The notes beneath the pieces were generated by a model that was not told the origin of the DNA, searched no databases, and saw nothing but the letters and a program-made list of their open reading frames with translations. A program made the position numbers and the translations under genes. A stretch of 43,456 nt of DNA from Caulobacteraceae bacterium (lineage in GTDB: Bacteria; Pseudomonadota; Alphaproteobacteria; Caulobacterales; Caulobacteraceae): the NCBI GenBank assembly GCA_025352085.1, contig JANXUA010000153.1, positions 1 to 43,456 of the forward strand, written 5' to 3'. Within the stretch, counting starts at the first letter, position 1. Each line of letters starts with the position of its first letter. Below, piece by piece: positions 17,110-25,843 of the stretch.

Positions 17110-17658
17110 ATGTCCGCATTCAAAGACGCCATGCGCCGGGTGATCACCGGCGACAACGCGGTGGGTCAGTCGGTGGTGATCATCGACGGCGGCCCGTCGT
17201 CGATCGTCGGCGATCCGGACGTGGGGGGCCTATTCGAGATCTGGGAGGACTCCGCGACCGGTCCGCTGGACCCCAAAGCGCATGACGACCTCGGCGCCAA
17301 GGAGCCTGTTCTGGGCCCCCGCCCCGGCAATGCGCAAGTGCGCTGGTTCGTGGTCTCGCCGACGCCGGAGGGGGCGCCGCGAGACCAACTGAACGCCGCC
17401 GTCCGGGCTCGGTTCGCGGGGTTCCACGGCGACCATCACATCATCGACCAGTCGCGCCACCCGGCGATGCACAAGACCCATTCGATCGATGTGATCTGCC
17501 TGCTGCAAGGCGATGTCTCCCTGATCCTCGAAGACGGCGAGACCCGTATCAAGCCCGGCCAGGTGGTGATCCAGCGCGGCACGAACCACGCCTGGGAGGC
17601 GCATGGCGGCCCGGCCCTGCTGATGGGCGTGCTGATCGATCGGCCGCTGGGTCCCTGA
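17110..17658 (+). CDS. Cupin-domain protein at the end of the Lva-like operon
   Basis: A 182-residue protein whose C-terminal half is a cupin barrel: HKTHSIDVICLLQGDVSLIL (about 120-139) is cupin motif 1 with its glycine turn, and GQVVIQRGTNHAWEAHG (about 150-166) is motif 2. The N-terminal half (1-110) has its own beta strands, VVIIDGGPSS and LFEIWEDS, and a WFVVSPT segment, suggesting a degenerate first barrel. Candidate metal ligands are histidines 120/123 and H161; the usual His-x-His of motif 1 is spaced differently. It starts 13 bases after the dehydrogenase stop with GGAGAAA ahead of the ATG, so it is probably co-transcribed. No reaction can be assigned. Confidence 0.8.
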   Translation: MSAFKDAMRRVITGDNAVGQSVVIIDGGPSSIVGDPDVGGLFEIWEDSATGPLDPKAHDDLGAKEPVLGPRPGNAQVRWFVVSPTPEGAPRDQLNAAVRARFAGFHGDHHIIDQSRHPAMHKTHSIDVICLLQGDVSLILEDGETRIKPGQVVIQRGTNHAWEAHGGPALLMGVLIDRPLGP

Positions 17659-17768
17659 GCGGCTTCGTGGACTATCGCATCAAGCGGTGCGGGAACTTCA
17701 GCCGGGCGCGGCCGTATTAGGGTCAAGCGCTGGTCCATCCCGGTCAGCGCGCCTGGAAGGTAATCACC

Positions 17769-18107
17769 ATGTCGCTCTGCAAATATCTGGCGAGCGCCGC
17801 CATCGCGGCGGCGTTCACAATTCCCGCTTCGGCCTATAGCCACCCTGCCCCCGCGCCGACGATGAATTCCGTCTTCGCGCAGGCCGTCATGACGCCCGTC
17901 GCCTCGGTCCCGACGACCCAGGTCGACGCGAAGGTCCAGGAAATCCCCCACGCCGCCCCGGCGCAGGCCGATCCGGTGGGCGCGCCTTCGGCGGCCATGT
18001 CGACCACCGTCACCAACGGTCCGGTTCCCGACAATGCCGAAAACCGCGCTAAATACGGCGGGCCGATGAGTCACGCCGGTCGCCACACCGCCGCCGCGGG
18101 CAACTAG
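17769..18107 (+). CDS. Small secreted protein of unknown function (112 aa)
   Basis: A Sec signal peptide (KYLASAAIAAAFTIPASA, likely cleavage after ASA at residue 22) leads into a low-complexity mature chain rich in Ala, Pro, Val, Thr and His, with no cysteine after the signal. The C-terminus contains PDNAENRAKYGGPMSHAGRH, a segment reminiscent of short periplasmic proteins in Caulobacterales, but no named family is recognised. GGAAGG precedes the ATG at good spacing. The gene ends 12 bases before a LysR remnant in the same frame. Confidence 0.62.
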   Translation: MSLCKYLASAAIAAAFTIPASAYSHPAPAPTMNSVFAQAVMTPVASVPTTQVDAKVQEIPHAAPAQADPVGAPSAAMSTTVTNGPVPDNAENRAKYGGPMSHAGRHTAAAGN

Positions 18108-18119
18108 CCCTCGGCGACC

Positions 18120-18332
18120 TTGATTCGCGCGACGGCAGGCTTCGGTCTGACCTATGTGATGGAAGACCAGGCGGAGCGCCCTCTCGCCGACGGTCGTCTG
18201 GTGCGCGTGCTGACCGACTGGCGGCCGCCATTTTCCGGCTGCCACCTCTACTATCCCAGCCGCCGCCAACTCTCCCCCGCCGTCGCGGTCCTGCTGGAGG
18301 CGCTGCGCTATCACGGACCGAGGTCGGCCTAA
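18120..18332 (+). pseudogene. C-terminal remnant of a LysR-type regulator
   Basis: The frame opens at a TTG (18120) and encodes about 70 residues that match only the end of a LysR substrate-binding domain: GFGLTYVMEDQAERPLADG, then LVRVLTDWRPPFSGCHLYYP, then SRRQLSPAVAVLLEALR. In intact LysR proteins this occupies the last quarter of roughly 300 residues. No helix-turn-helix or ligand-binding first half is present upstream, where instead the small secreted gene ends 12 bases away. The remnant has no obvious ribosome-binding site. It is best read as the 3' end of a gene lost by deletion or replacement. Expression as a free fragment is possible but unsupported. Confidence 0.78.
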
Positions 18333-18348
18333 GACAACAAACTAAACC

Positions 18349-19671
18349 TCACCCCGTCTGCACGTCCGTCAGCAGGGTCTTGAGCCGGTTGGGGCCTTGG
18401 TCGCGGGCGGTCAGGACGGCGCGGTTGTGTTCGCGGATGTTGGAGGGCGGCGCGAGGCGCGGACCGGCGGGGGCTGCGGATTTCGCAAGACTCGATGTGC
18501 GCACATAGCCCGATACCTTGGCGGTCCGGATCATGCTCCAGCCGGCGGGGGCGCCGGCGCCTTCGACCACCTCGACCGGGGCGCCGCCGGCCACGGAGCC
18601 CACCGACCGCGAACTGGTGTCGGCCATCGAGCGCACGGTAAGCGCGCGCGCCGCCGTCCACGTCGGCGAGGGCGGGGCGGCCGGCGTCGGCGCCAGGGTC
18701 CCGCCGCCGCGCTTGAGCGGCGCGCCGGTGTTGGCTGCCGTGGTTGTTCTCGACAACGGCGTCGCGCCTTTCGGCGGCGGCAATTTCAGCGTCGTCGTCG
18801 ACGCGGTCTGGGCGTAAGCGGGCGCCTGGCCCCCCAGCACGTCGGCCTCGGACTTGTTTTCCGACATCGCCCGGCTCTGCGTGTAGGTCTTGGCGAGGGC
18901 GGCCTGTTGATCGACCACCGCGCCGGTCAGGTCCACGTCGCTCTTGATGGCCGTCGCCAGGACGGTGCGGTCGCGCGCGGCGACGTGGCGATCCTGATCG
19001 TTGCTGGCGCTGGAGAGCTTGACCTTGTAGTCGCTGACCTGCCGTGCGCGGCAAGCGTCGAGGGCGGCTTCTTCGGCGGCTATGGCGAGGCTGACATCGA
19101 CCTGGCGGCGGGCGTCGTCGTCGATGGAGGTGGCCAGACGGATGGTGTCGCCGCCGGACTCTTCCTCCTTGAGCTGGGCGTAGGCCTCGACGGTGCTAAC
19201 CACGGCGACCACGACGGCGATGGCCGCCATGGCGCGGACGTCGCCCGAACCGAGATTGCCGCCGCCGAAGACCCCAGCACCGGCCGCCGTCGTCACGCCG
19301 GGTATGTTCAAGGCGCCCGCTTCGGAGAGATTGGCCGGGTTGAAGAAGCTGAAACCGCCGCCCCCGCCACCGCCATGACCGAACGGTACGGCCCCGGGCA
19401 GATAGTGACCGAGCAACTGACCGGCGGCAAAGGTCGCGCCCACCTTCAACCCCGCCGTCAGGGCCGCCCCGAGATGGGAGTGGTGGATGGCCTGGTATTG
19501 TTTCTGGCGCTCAAGGATCGGCGCGCGCTCGGCCGCGCAGGCGTCGGCCTGCTTTGAGCCGCCGCCCGGAAGCCCGAGCGCGGCGACGTTCTGCATCTGC
19601 CCGGCCAGAACCGCGACCGCTCCGGCCGTGAGAATCACGGTGCGCAAAGAGTGATTCAGGCGGCGCCTCAT
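18349..19671 (-). CDS. SH3-domain envelope protein, partner of the caspase-like gene
   Basis: A 440-residue protein. An N-terminal signal or anchor helix (TVILTAGAVAVLAG, about 10-25) is followed by a Gly-rich hydrophobic region (about 70-185, with GHGGGGGGGFSFF and the probable helix VRAMAAIAVVVAVVSTVEAYA). Next comes a helical, Gln/Asp-rich middle (190-275), a Thr/Pro linker, and a bacterial SH3 domain (about 333-392) with LTVRSMADTSSRSVGSV and GWSMIRTAKVSGYVRTSSL. Bacterial SH3 domains usually bind peptidoglycan or proteins. The start codon overlaps the stop of the caspase-Sel1 gene by 4 bases, so the two proteins are made in a linked ratio. The function of the pair is unknown. Confidence 0.82.
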   Translation of the reverse strand: MRRRLNHSLRTVILTAGAVAVLAGQMQNVAALGLPGGGSKQADACAAERAPILERQKQYQAIHHSHLGAALTAGLKVGATFAAGQLLGHYLPGAVPFGHGGGGGGGFSFFNPANLSEAGALNIPGVTTAAGAGVFGGGNLGSGDVRAMAAIAVVVAVVSTVEAYAQLKEEESGGDTIRLATSIDDDARRQVDVSLAIAAEEAALDACRARQVSDYKVKLSSASNDQDRHVAARDRTVLATAIKSDVDLTGAVVDQQAALAKTYTQSRAMSENKSEADVLGGQAPAYAQTASTTTLKLPPPKGATPLSRTTTAANTGAPLKRGGGTLAPTPAAPPSPTWTAARALTVRSMADTSSRSVGSVAGGAPVEVVEGAGAPAGWSMIRTAKVSGYVRTSSLAKSAAPAGPRLAPPSNIREHNRAVLTARDQGPNRLKTLLTDVQTG

Positions 19672-21689
19672 CGCCGGCTGACCCGCGCCAGATCGGCCGC
19701 CGCGTCGGCATCGCCGGCGGCAGCGGCCTTGCGATAGAGGTCGGCGGCCTTGGCGAGATCGCGCGGCGCCCCGCGCCCGGCCTCATACATCACCCCAAGA
19801 TTGCGCAGGGCCGCAACGCTGCCGGCGTCCACGGCCCTTTGGAAGAACGAAACAGCAGTGACGTCGTCCTGGGTGACCCCCTCGCCCTGCGCATAGAGGG
19901 CGCCCAGACCCAGGAGGCCGCGCGCGTCGCCGCGATTGGCCGCCTGGCGATAGGAGTCGGCGGCTCTGGCGAAATCCTGCGGCAGGCCGCGTCCGCCTTC
20001 CAGCATGACACCCAGCGCCGACATGCCCTCGCCGTCGCCGGCCTCGGCGGCGCGCTGATACCAGGTGGCGGCCTGCACCAAATCGCGGTCGACGCCGACG
20101 CCGTCCTCATAGGCATAGCCCAGACGAACCATGGCCGCGCCTTGGCCCGCAGCGGCGGCGCGCTGATAGGCGCCGAGCGCCGCCTTGTGATCAACCCGCA
20201 CGCCGTTACCCCGCTCATAGAGATCGGCGAGGTCGAGCATTGAAGGTTCGTCGCCGGCGTCGGCGGCCTTTTGCAGCCAAGCGGCGCCCTGGCGCGGGTC
20301 GCGCGGCACGCCCTGACCCTGGAGATAGAGCTGGCCGACCAGACCCATGGCCGACGGCAGGCCTGCGGCGGCGGCGGCGCGCAGCCAATGCACGCCTTGG
20401 ACCTGATCGGCCGCCACGCCGTAACCGTTCAGCAGGCTCAGGCCATAATTGACCATGCCGCCGGGATGGCCCGCCTTGGCCGCCTGGGCGAACCACCGCG
20501 TCGCCTGGGCCTGATCCTTGACCTCGCCGCGGCCGGTGAAGGCCATGACGCCGAGGTTATAGGCCGCCGCCGGATCGCCCTGATTGGCCGCCGTCCTCCA
20601 GGCGTTGATGGCGCCGGGATAGTCGGCCCGCTCGAAGGCGGCGCGGGCCTGCGTCAGGGCGTTCGCGGCCGGCCCGCCGGGAGGCGGCGTAGCGTGGACC
20701 GACATGGTTCGGCTCTGATCGGCCAGGACCCGCACGCGGTTGAGGGCCAGAGGGCGATACAGGCCGGAAAACTCGCCCCGATCGCTCTGGTCGAGATAGG
20801 CTTGAAAATCCGCCGGATCGGTCGAGTTGCGGATGGTTTGCCAGAAGGCCTGCTCGCGCTTGCCCCGCGCCTGGGCGTCTACGTCGGCCTGGGCCCGCCC
20901 ACGATCGGGCGCCTTGCCGTCGAAACTCCAGTAGATATCGACCCAGATGCCCTGCAGATCCGGCGACTGACGATCATTGGTCTGGCGCTGCACCTCACTC
21001 TGAACAAAGCGCGGCAGCTCGCCGGTAGTGAGGCGCGGGCGTTTCAGGGCCTGAATCAGCGCCAGGGCGAACGGGCTGTTGTCGCCGGCGCCGTCCAAGG
21101 CCGCCTGGCCCGGCGCGGCCGCCATCAAGGTGACCACCTGGGTGGTCAGTCCCCCGGTCTCCCGCGCAAGGCCGCCCTTCAGGCTGATGGTCTGGCCTTG
21201 AGCAGGATTGTCACGGCAGGCGTCCAGGATCACCAGGCGCACCGCCTTGGCCTGGAGCACCGCTTCGCGCACTCTCGAGGCCTCAAACCCGCTGGCGATC
21301 ATCTTGTCCATCGACGCATTGCTGGCGTCGCGGGGGAAGAGGTAGTTGACGCCGGCGACCTCGGCGCCATGGCCGGAGAAATAGATCACCGCCGCGTCGG
21401 CGCCTTGCGCCTGTTGGGCGAAGGCGGCGATGGCGGCGGCTAGGTCCTTGCGTTCAGGATCGATCAGCGGCGTGACGGTGAAGCCCAGGCGTTTCAGCGC
21501 CGCGCCGACAAGCTGCGCGTCCGACACGGTGTTCTTGAGCGGATTGACCGTCTCGTAGTGCGCCACCCCCACTACCAGCGCCACGCGGTTGGGCTTGGCG
21601 AGCGCCGGTGACGCGGCGAGCAGGCTCGCGGCCGCCAGCACCCCAAGGAGCGCGACTGGAGGGACGCCTCGTCGACCCGGCTTCGGCAT
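19668..21689 (-). CDS. Caspase-like (peptidase C14) protein with Sel1 repeats
   Basis: A 673-residue exported protein. A signal peptide (VALLGVLAAASLLAASPALA, cleavage near residue 31) is followed by a C14 caspase-like domain (about 34-270) with the catalytic dyad H107 in VIYFSGHGAE and C158 in RLVILDACRDNP, then a linker, then eight full Sel1-type repeats and a partial ninth (about 365-673), each about 36 residues with the A-x-x-LG-x-x-Y-x-x-G-x-G pattern. Both catalytic residues are present, so it may be an active cysteine protease in the periplasm, with Sel1 repeats as a protein-binding scaffold. The ATG at 21689 is chosen over one 27 bases upstream because GGAGAGG precedes it. It is followed by the coupled SH3 gene. 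Confidence 0.92.
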   Translation of the reverse strand: MPKPGRRGVPPVALLGVLAAASLLAASPALAKPNRVALVVGVAHYETVNPLKNTVSDAQLVGAALKRLGFTVTPLIDPERKDLAAAIAAFAQQAQGADAAVIYFSGHGAEVAGVNYLFPRDASNASMDKMIASGFEASRVREAVLQAKAVRLVILDACRDNPAQGQTISLKGGLARETGGLTTQVVTLMAAAPGQAALDGAGDNSPFALALIQALKRPRLTTGELPRFVQSEVQRQTNDRQSPDLQGIWVDIYWSFDGKAPDRGRAQADVDAQARGKREQAFWQTIRNSTDPADFQAYLDQSDRGEFSGLYRPLALNRVRVLADQSRTMSVHATPPPGGPAANALTQARAAFERADYPGAINAWRTAANQGDPAAAYNLGVMAFTGRGEVKDQAQATRWFAQAAKAGHPGGMVNYGLSLLNGYGVAADQVQGVHWLRAAAAAGLPSAMGLVGQLYLQGQGVPRDPRQGAAWLQKAADAGDEPSMLDLADLYERGNGVRVDHKAALGAYQRAAAAGQGAAMVRLGYAYEDGVGVDRDLVQAATWYQRAAEAGDGEGMSALGVMLEGGRGLPQDFARAADSYRQAANRGDARGLLGLGALYAQGEGVTQDDVTAVSFFQRAVDAGSVAALRNLGVMYEAGRGAPRDLAKAADLYRKAAAAGDADAAADLARVSRR

Positions 21690-21828
21690 CACGCCTCTCC
21701 GCTCCCAACGCCTCATACATCGATCTGTTCACACTGACGGTATCGCGGCGGCGAATCAACTCTCCCCGAGGCGGTGAACGGTCGCGGCTGCTTGTTTCGT
21801 CATATTTCGCCCTTATTTACCCCAGATT

Positions 21829-21857
21829 TTGCTTGATTTAGGACACCGGTCTATTTA
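21829..21857 (+). promoter_or_regulatory. Candidate sigma-70 promoter for the PEPxxW protein
   Basis: TTGCTT (21829-21834) and TATTTA (21852-21857) are separated by exactly 17 bases, in an AT-rich patch 60-90 bases upstream of the start at 21918. Each box matches the consensus only partly, so this is a suggestion. The region 21690-21917 also serves the divergent caspase gene. Confidence 0.35.
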
Positions 21858-21917
21858 ACGTGACCTGAGATCAATCTACGCTGGGCGACCGGCGCCATCA
21901 CACAAGGGGATTTGGTG

Positions 21918-22700
21918 ATGAGTGATTGCGCTTTCCGGATGCAAGCGGCGCTTACCGTCGGCGTTACGGCTCTGGCCGGGGCGATCGCCCTGCCGGCGTC
22001 CGCCACCACGCTGGTCAGCGACGGGGGCAACGTCCTCGCCAATTCGACTCTGGCCGGAAAGACGGTCACCGACCTGCACACCGGTTCCTGGGCCGCCGCG
22101 CCCGCGACCTTGGTTGAGCAAGCCAACGCACTGGCACTGGCGGACAGTGATCACGTGAGCACTACTGGCCTCACGACCCCCTTCTGGACATCGGCGGACA
22201 GCGGACGTGTCCAATTCACCAGCTACGGCTGGGACTTCCTGGTCGGCGATCCGGCCAACGCGCCGGTCGCGTCTGACCTGACCCAGGGCCGCGGCGGCGG
22301 CGACTGGACCCATACCTTCACCACCACCCAGAACGGCCAGTTCAACATGGCCTACAATGTCGCTCCCGTAGCCGGCGGCAATCCGTTTGGCCTGTGGGGC
22401 TGGTCGATCGACTGGAGCGGCGCCGGCGGCGGCCTGCCGGTTTCAAACGCCTTTAATCCCACCGCGTCGGGCGTATTCACCCGTTCCCTCGTTTCCGGAC
22501 AGACCTATACCATCGGCCTCAACGGCAATCCGAACATCGGCTTCAACGGAGCTCCCGGCGCCTATTCCGGTTATATGGATGGGGTCTTCAACTGGTCGAT
22601 CACCGGCGTGCCCGAGCCGGGCGCCTGGACTTTGATGATCACCGGTTTCGGCTTGGCGGGCGCGGCGTTGCGGCGCCGTCGAGCGCTCGCCGCCGCCTGA
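21918..22700 (+). CDS. PEPxxW-type C-terminal sorting-signal protein
   Basis: A 260-residue secreted protein. A signal peptide ends near ALPASA (about residue 31). The mature domain is rich in Gly, Thr, Asn and aromatic residues, as in extracellular beta-rich proteins. The C-terminus is a sorting signal: VPEPGAWTLMITGFGLAGAALRRRR has the PEP-x-x-W motif, a hydrophobic helix and a basic tail. The usual PEPxxWA form has Ala after Trp; here it is Thr. Such signals are processed by exosortase-type enzymes in proteobacteria and mark surface or matrix proteins. GGGG precedes the ATG; an upstream in-frame TTG and GTG are rejected. It converges with the enoyl-CoA hydratase gene, 14 bases away. Confidence 0.85.
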   Translation: MSDCAFRMQAALTVGVTALAGAIALPASATTLVSDGGNVLANSTLAGKTVTDLHTGSWAAAPATLVEQANALALADSDHVSTTGLTTPFWTSADSGRVQFTSYGWDFLVGDPANAPVASDLTQGRGGGDWTHTFTTTQNGQFNMAYNVAPVAGGNPFGLWGWSIDWSGAGGGLPVSNAFNPTASGVFTRSLVSGQTYTIGLNGNPNIGFNGAPGAYSGYMDGVFNWSITGVPEPGAWTLMITGFGLAGAALRRRRALAAA

Positions 22701-22714
22701 CCTAAAATAAGCGT

Positions 22715-23488
22715 CTATCGCCCGGTGAACACGCCCTGGCGTTTTTCGATGAACGCCGCCATGCCCTCTTTCTGGTCGGCCGTGCCGAACAGGCCGTGGA
22801 ACAGCCGTCGCTCGAAGGCGACGCCTTGATCGAGCGTGGTTTCGAACGCGGCGTTGACCATTTCCTTGCACGCCATCGCCGCCAGCGGGGCCATGCCGGC
22901 GATGGTTTCGGCGGCTTTCAGGGCCTCGGCGCCAAGGTCGGTGAGCGGCACGACGCGCGCGACCAGCCCGGCGGCCTCCGCCTCGCGCGCGTTCATATTG
23001 CGGCCGGTGAGGCACATCTCCATGGCTTTCGCCTTGCCGACGGCGCGGGTGAGCCTCTGTGAGCCGCCCATGCCGGGCGTCACCGCCAGCTTAATTTCCG
23101 GCTGGCCGAATTGCGCATTTTCGGCGGCGATGATGAAATCAGCCATCATCGCCAATTCGCAGCCACCGCCCAGGGCATAACCCGCCACCGCCGCGATCCA
23201 CGGCTTGCGGGTCTTGGTCAGATCGCCGTAGCCGGCGAAGAAATTGGCGCTGTACATGTCGGCGAAAGATTGCTCCGACATCTCCTTGATATCGGCGCCC
23301 GCCGCGAAGGCGCGGTCGGAGCCGGCAAGAACCGCGCAGCGCTGGCCGGGATCGGCGTCGAATTTGGCGAAGGCGTCCAGCAGATCGGCCAGCACCTGGC
23401 TGTTGAGGGCGTTGAGCGCCTGCGGCCGGTTCAGGGTGACCACGGTCACCGCGCCCTTTTGCTCCACCAGGATCGTTTCATAACTCAT
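22715..23488 (-). CDS. Enoyl-CoA hydratase (methacrylyl-CoA hydration candidate)
   Basis: A 257-residue crotonase-fold enzyme. The oxyanion-hole strands are AAGADIKEM (about 62-70) and [12 protein letters not shown] (103-114). The two catalytic glutamates are E111 and E131 ([15 protein letters not shown]), as in classical enoyl-CoA hydratase. In this operon it most likely hydrates methacrylyl-CoA to 3-hydroxyisobutyryl-CoA, the substrate of the hydrolase encoded just upstream. The start at 23488 overlaps the hydrolase stop as ATGA and gives the family N-terminus MSYETILVE; an ATG at 23500 would add four residues and cannot be excluded. It is the last gene of the operon. Confidence 0.93.
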   Translation of the reverse strand: MSYETILVEQKGAVTVVTLNRPQALNALNSQVLADLLDAFAKFDADPGQRCAVLAGSDRAFAAGADIKEMSEQSFADMYSANFFAGYGDLTKTRKPWIAAVAGYALGGGCELAMMADFIIAAENAQFGQPEIKLAVTPGMGGSQRLTRAVGKAKAMEMCLTGRNMNAREAEAAGLVARVVPLTDLGAEALKAAETIAGMAPLAAMACKEMVNAAFETTLDQGVAFERRLFHGLFGTADQKEGMAAFIEKRQGVFTGR

Positions 23489-24531
23489 AGGGGCGTCCAT
23501 TCTTCGTTTGCGGCCAGCGGCGCGAACACGGCGTCCAGCATGGCGTCGGTGACGCCTTCGAGCGTGTCAGGCGACCAAACCGGCGCATTGTCCTTCTCGA
23601 CGATCACCGCGCGCACGCCCTCGCTGAAATCGCGGCCCATGACCAGGCGGGCGGCGATGCGGTTCTCCATCGCCATGACCTGAGCAAAATCGGTCATGGC
23701 GGCGCCGGATTTGAGCTGGCGCAGGGCGACCTTGAGGCTGAGCGGCGATTTAGCGCTCAGGATCGTCAGCTGAGCGGTCGCCCAGTCCGATCCGTCCGCC
23801 GCCAGGGCCGCGACGATCGCCTCGAGCGTCGCGCCGCCGAACAATCGGTCGATGTGATCGTGATGCTCGATCATCTGCGAGCGACCGGGGTCGACCTCCA
23901 GTTCGGTCAACACCGTCTCGACCGCCTCCGGATCGGCGACCAACCGGGCCTTGAGGTCGGGCAGGCTCGCCGACGGGACGACATCGGTGGCTATGCCCAA
24001 TATCTCGCAGCCCGCGGCCTTGAGGCGCGCGCCGGTCAGGGCCATCCACACGCCCGTCGCGCCATGCAGCCGAGGCAAGAACCAGCCGCCGCCGACGTCC
24101 GGGAAAAGTCCGATTCCGGTTTCGGGCATGGCGAAGGTCGTGCGCTCGGTGGCGACGCGATAGCGCGCCGGCAGGGTTATCCCGACCCCGCCGCCCATGG
24201 TGATTCCGTCCATGACGGTGATGATCGGCTTGGGGTAGACTTTCATCAGATGGTTGAGCTGGTATTCGGTGAAAAAGAACCTGCGCGCCGCCTCGCCGCC
24301 CACGGCCACGCTGTCGGCGAGATAGCGGATGTCGCCACCAGCGCAGAAGCCCCGCTCGCCGGCGTGATCGATGAGGAGGGCCTTGACCGCGTCGTCATCC
24401 CGCCAGGACAGCAGGGCGTCGGTTATCAGTCGCACCATGCCCGCGGTCAGGGCCCCCAGCGCCTGCGGGCGGTTGAGTGTGAGACGCCCGAGCGCGCCCT
24501 CAACCTGGATTACGACCTCCGGCTCGCTCAT
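23485..24531 (-). CDS. 3-hydroxyisobutyryl-CoA hydrolase
   Basis: A 348-residue crotonase-superfamily thioesterase that releases 3-hydroxyisobutyrate from its CoA ester in valine breakdown. Length and motifs fit the hydrolase rather than hydratases: [14 protein letters not shown] (57-71), [11 protein letters not shown] (109-119), and the catalytic region [20 protein letters not shown] with E137 and D145. The C-terminal [20 protein letters not shown] is also typical. It overlaps both neighbours by 4 bases (24528-24531 and 23485-23488), so translation of the three genes is coupled. Confidence 0.95.
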   Translation of the reverse strand: MSEPEVVIQVEGALGRLTLNRPQALGALTAGMVRLITDALLSWRDDDAVKALLIDHAGERGFCAGGDIRYLADSVAVGGEAARRFFFTEYQLNHLMKVYPKPIITVMDGITMGGGVGITLPARYRVATERTTFAMPETGIGLFPDVGGGWFLPRLHGATGVWMALTGARLKAAGCEILGIATDVVPSASLPDLKARLVADPEAVETVLTELEVDPGRSQMIEHHDHIDRLFGGATLEAIVAALAADGSDWATAQLTILSAKSPLSLKVALRQLKSGAAMTDFAQVMAMENRIAARLVMGRDFSEGVRAVIVEKDNAPVWSPDTLEGVTDAMLDAVFAPLAANEEWTPL

Positions 24532-25667
24532 GGCCGAAGCAATTCGCGGGCGATGATCACGCGCATGATCTCATTGGTTCCTTCCAGGATCTGGTGCACG
24601 CGCAAATCTCGCACAATCCGCTCCAAAGGATAGTCCTTGAGATAACCATAGCCGCCATGAAGTTGTAGAGCCTGGTTGGCGACGTCAAAGCCGACGTCAG
24701 TGGCGAAGCGCTTGGCCATGGCGGCGAGACGGGTGGCGGCCGGATCGCCGGCGTCCAGCGCAGCGGCGGCCTGGCGGACCATCAGCCGGGCGGCCTCCAG
24801 CTCCGTCGCCATGTCGGCGAGCTTGAATTGCAGGCCCTGGAAGTCGCTGAGCGCCCGACCAAACTGTTTGCGCGTGGTAAGGTGCTCTTTGGCGGTTTCG
24901 AGGGCGAAGCCGGCGCCGCCGAGCGAGCAGGAGGCGATGTTGATCCGCCCGCCGTCCAGACCCTTCATGGCGATGCGAAAGCCCTGGCCTTCCTCGCCGA
25001 CCCGGTTCTCTTCGGGGATGACGCAATTGTCGAAATGCACCATGGCGGTGGGCTGGTTGGCCCAGCCCATCTTGCGCTCCTGCGCGCCGAAGGTCAGGCC
25101 GGGCGTTCCCTTCTCCACCACGAATGTCGAGACGCCGCCGGCGCCGTCACCGCCAGACCTGGCCATCACGACATAGATGTCCGACACCCCGGCCCCGGAA
25201 ATGAACGCCTTGGCGCCGTTGAGCACATAGCTCTCGCCGTCGCGGCGGGCGGTGGTGCGTAAGGACGCCGCGTCCGAACCCGCCCCGGGCTCAGTCAGGC
25301 AATAGGAGCCGATCAGCTCCATGGTTGTCAGGCGCGGCAGATATTTGCGGCGCAGAGCGTCGGAGCCAAACACGTCGATCATCCACGAGGCCATGTTGTG
25401 GATGGATAAGAACGCCGCCGAGGATACGTCGCCCGCCGCGAGGGCTTCGAAGACCAGGGACGCGTCGAGCCGCGAAAGGCCGGAGCCGCCGACATCCTCG
25501 TTGATGTAAATCCCGCCAAACCCCAGCGCGGCGGCCTCTCGCAACATGTCCACCGGAAAGTGCTTGTCCTCATCCCAGCGCGCGGCATGCGGGGCCATCT
25601 CCGCCTGGGCGAAGCTGCGCGCCGCGTCCTGGATCGCGCGCTGGTCCTCGGAGAGACTAAAATCCAT
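24528..25667 (-). CDS. Acyl-CoA dehydrogenase (isobutyryl-CoA dehydrogenase candidate)
   Basis: A 379-residue four-domain acyl-CoA dehydrogenase. It shows [18 protein letters not shown] (about 125-142), the [11 protein letters not shown] and KMGWANQPT segments, the [15 protein letters not shown] motif and the catalytic base E362 in [19 protein letters not shown]. This C-terminal base and the operon context point to isobutyryl-CoA or another short branched acyl-CoA, oxidised to methacrylyl-CoA with electrons passed to ETF. The start at 25667 ([12 protein letters not shown]) is preferred; the frame stays open another 180 bases upstream only because it runs through the hairpin-rich repeat in the gap after mmsA. 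Confidence 0.94.
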   Translation of the reverse strand: MDFSLSEDQRAIQDAARSFAQAEMAPHAARWDEDKHFPVDMLREAAALGFGGIYINEDVGGSGLSRLDASLVFEALAAGDVSSAAFLSIHNMASWMIDVFGSDALRRKYLPRLTTMELIGSYCLTEPGAGSDAASLRTTARRDGESYVLNGAKAFISGAGVSDIYVVMARSGGDGAGGVSTFVVEKGTPGLTFGAQERKMGWANQPTAMVHFDNCVIPEENRVGEEGQGFRIAMKGLDGGRINIASCSLGGAGFALETAKEHLTTRKQFGRALSDFQGLQFKLADMATELEAARLMVRQAAAALDAGDPAATRLAAMAKRFATDVGFDVANQALQLHGGYGYLKDYPLERIVRDLRVHQILEGTNEIMRVIIARELLRP

Positions 25668-25680
25668 GGCAAAAAACCCT

Positions 25681-25819
25681 CTCTTCCCCCTCTGGGGGAA
25701 GTGGATCGGCGCCCGTTTGCGCCGAGACGATGGGGGCAGCGGCGCCCGCCGGGGCAAAACTGCGATGGGGTTGGCCCCCTCCCCCGGCTTCGCCGGTAAT
25801 TCCCCCAAGGGGGGTAGAG
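25681..25819. repeat. Hairpin-rich intergenic repeat-like element with terminal inverted repeats
   Basis: This 139-base element fills the gap between mmsA and the acyl-CoA dehydrogenase gene. Its ends are imperfect inverted repeats (CTCTTCCCCCTCTGGGGGAA at the left; the right end reads CTCTACCCCCCTTGGGGGAA on the other strand). It holds at least four hairpins: TTCCCCC-TCT-GGGGGAA (25684-25700), CGGCGC-CCGTTT-GCGCCG (25707-25724), CCGGC-TTC-GCCGG (25784-25796) and a CCCCC-AA-GGGGG near 25802-25813. It has the look of a non-autonomous palindromic repeat of the kind dispersed in alphaproteobacterial intergenic regions. No second copy is present in this window. Confidence 0.68.
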
Positions 25820-25843
25820 AAAATAATCGCCATCGGCCCGCCC

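Noticed and set aside
15195-17156. 653-codon open frame on the minus strand
   Set aside because: Antisense to the acyl-CoA dehydrogenase of the Lva-like operon; no domain features, and composition is that of a shadow frame.
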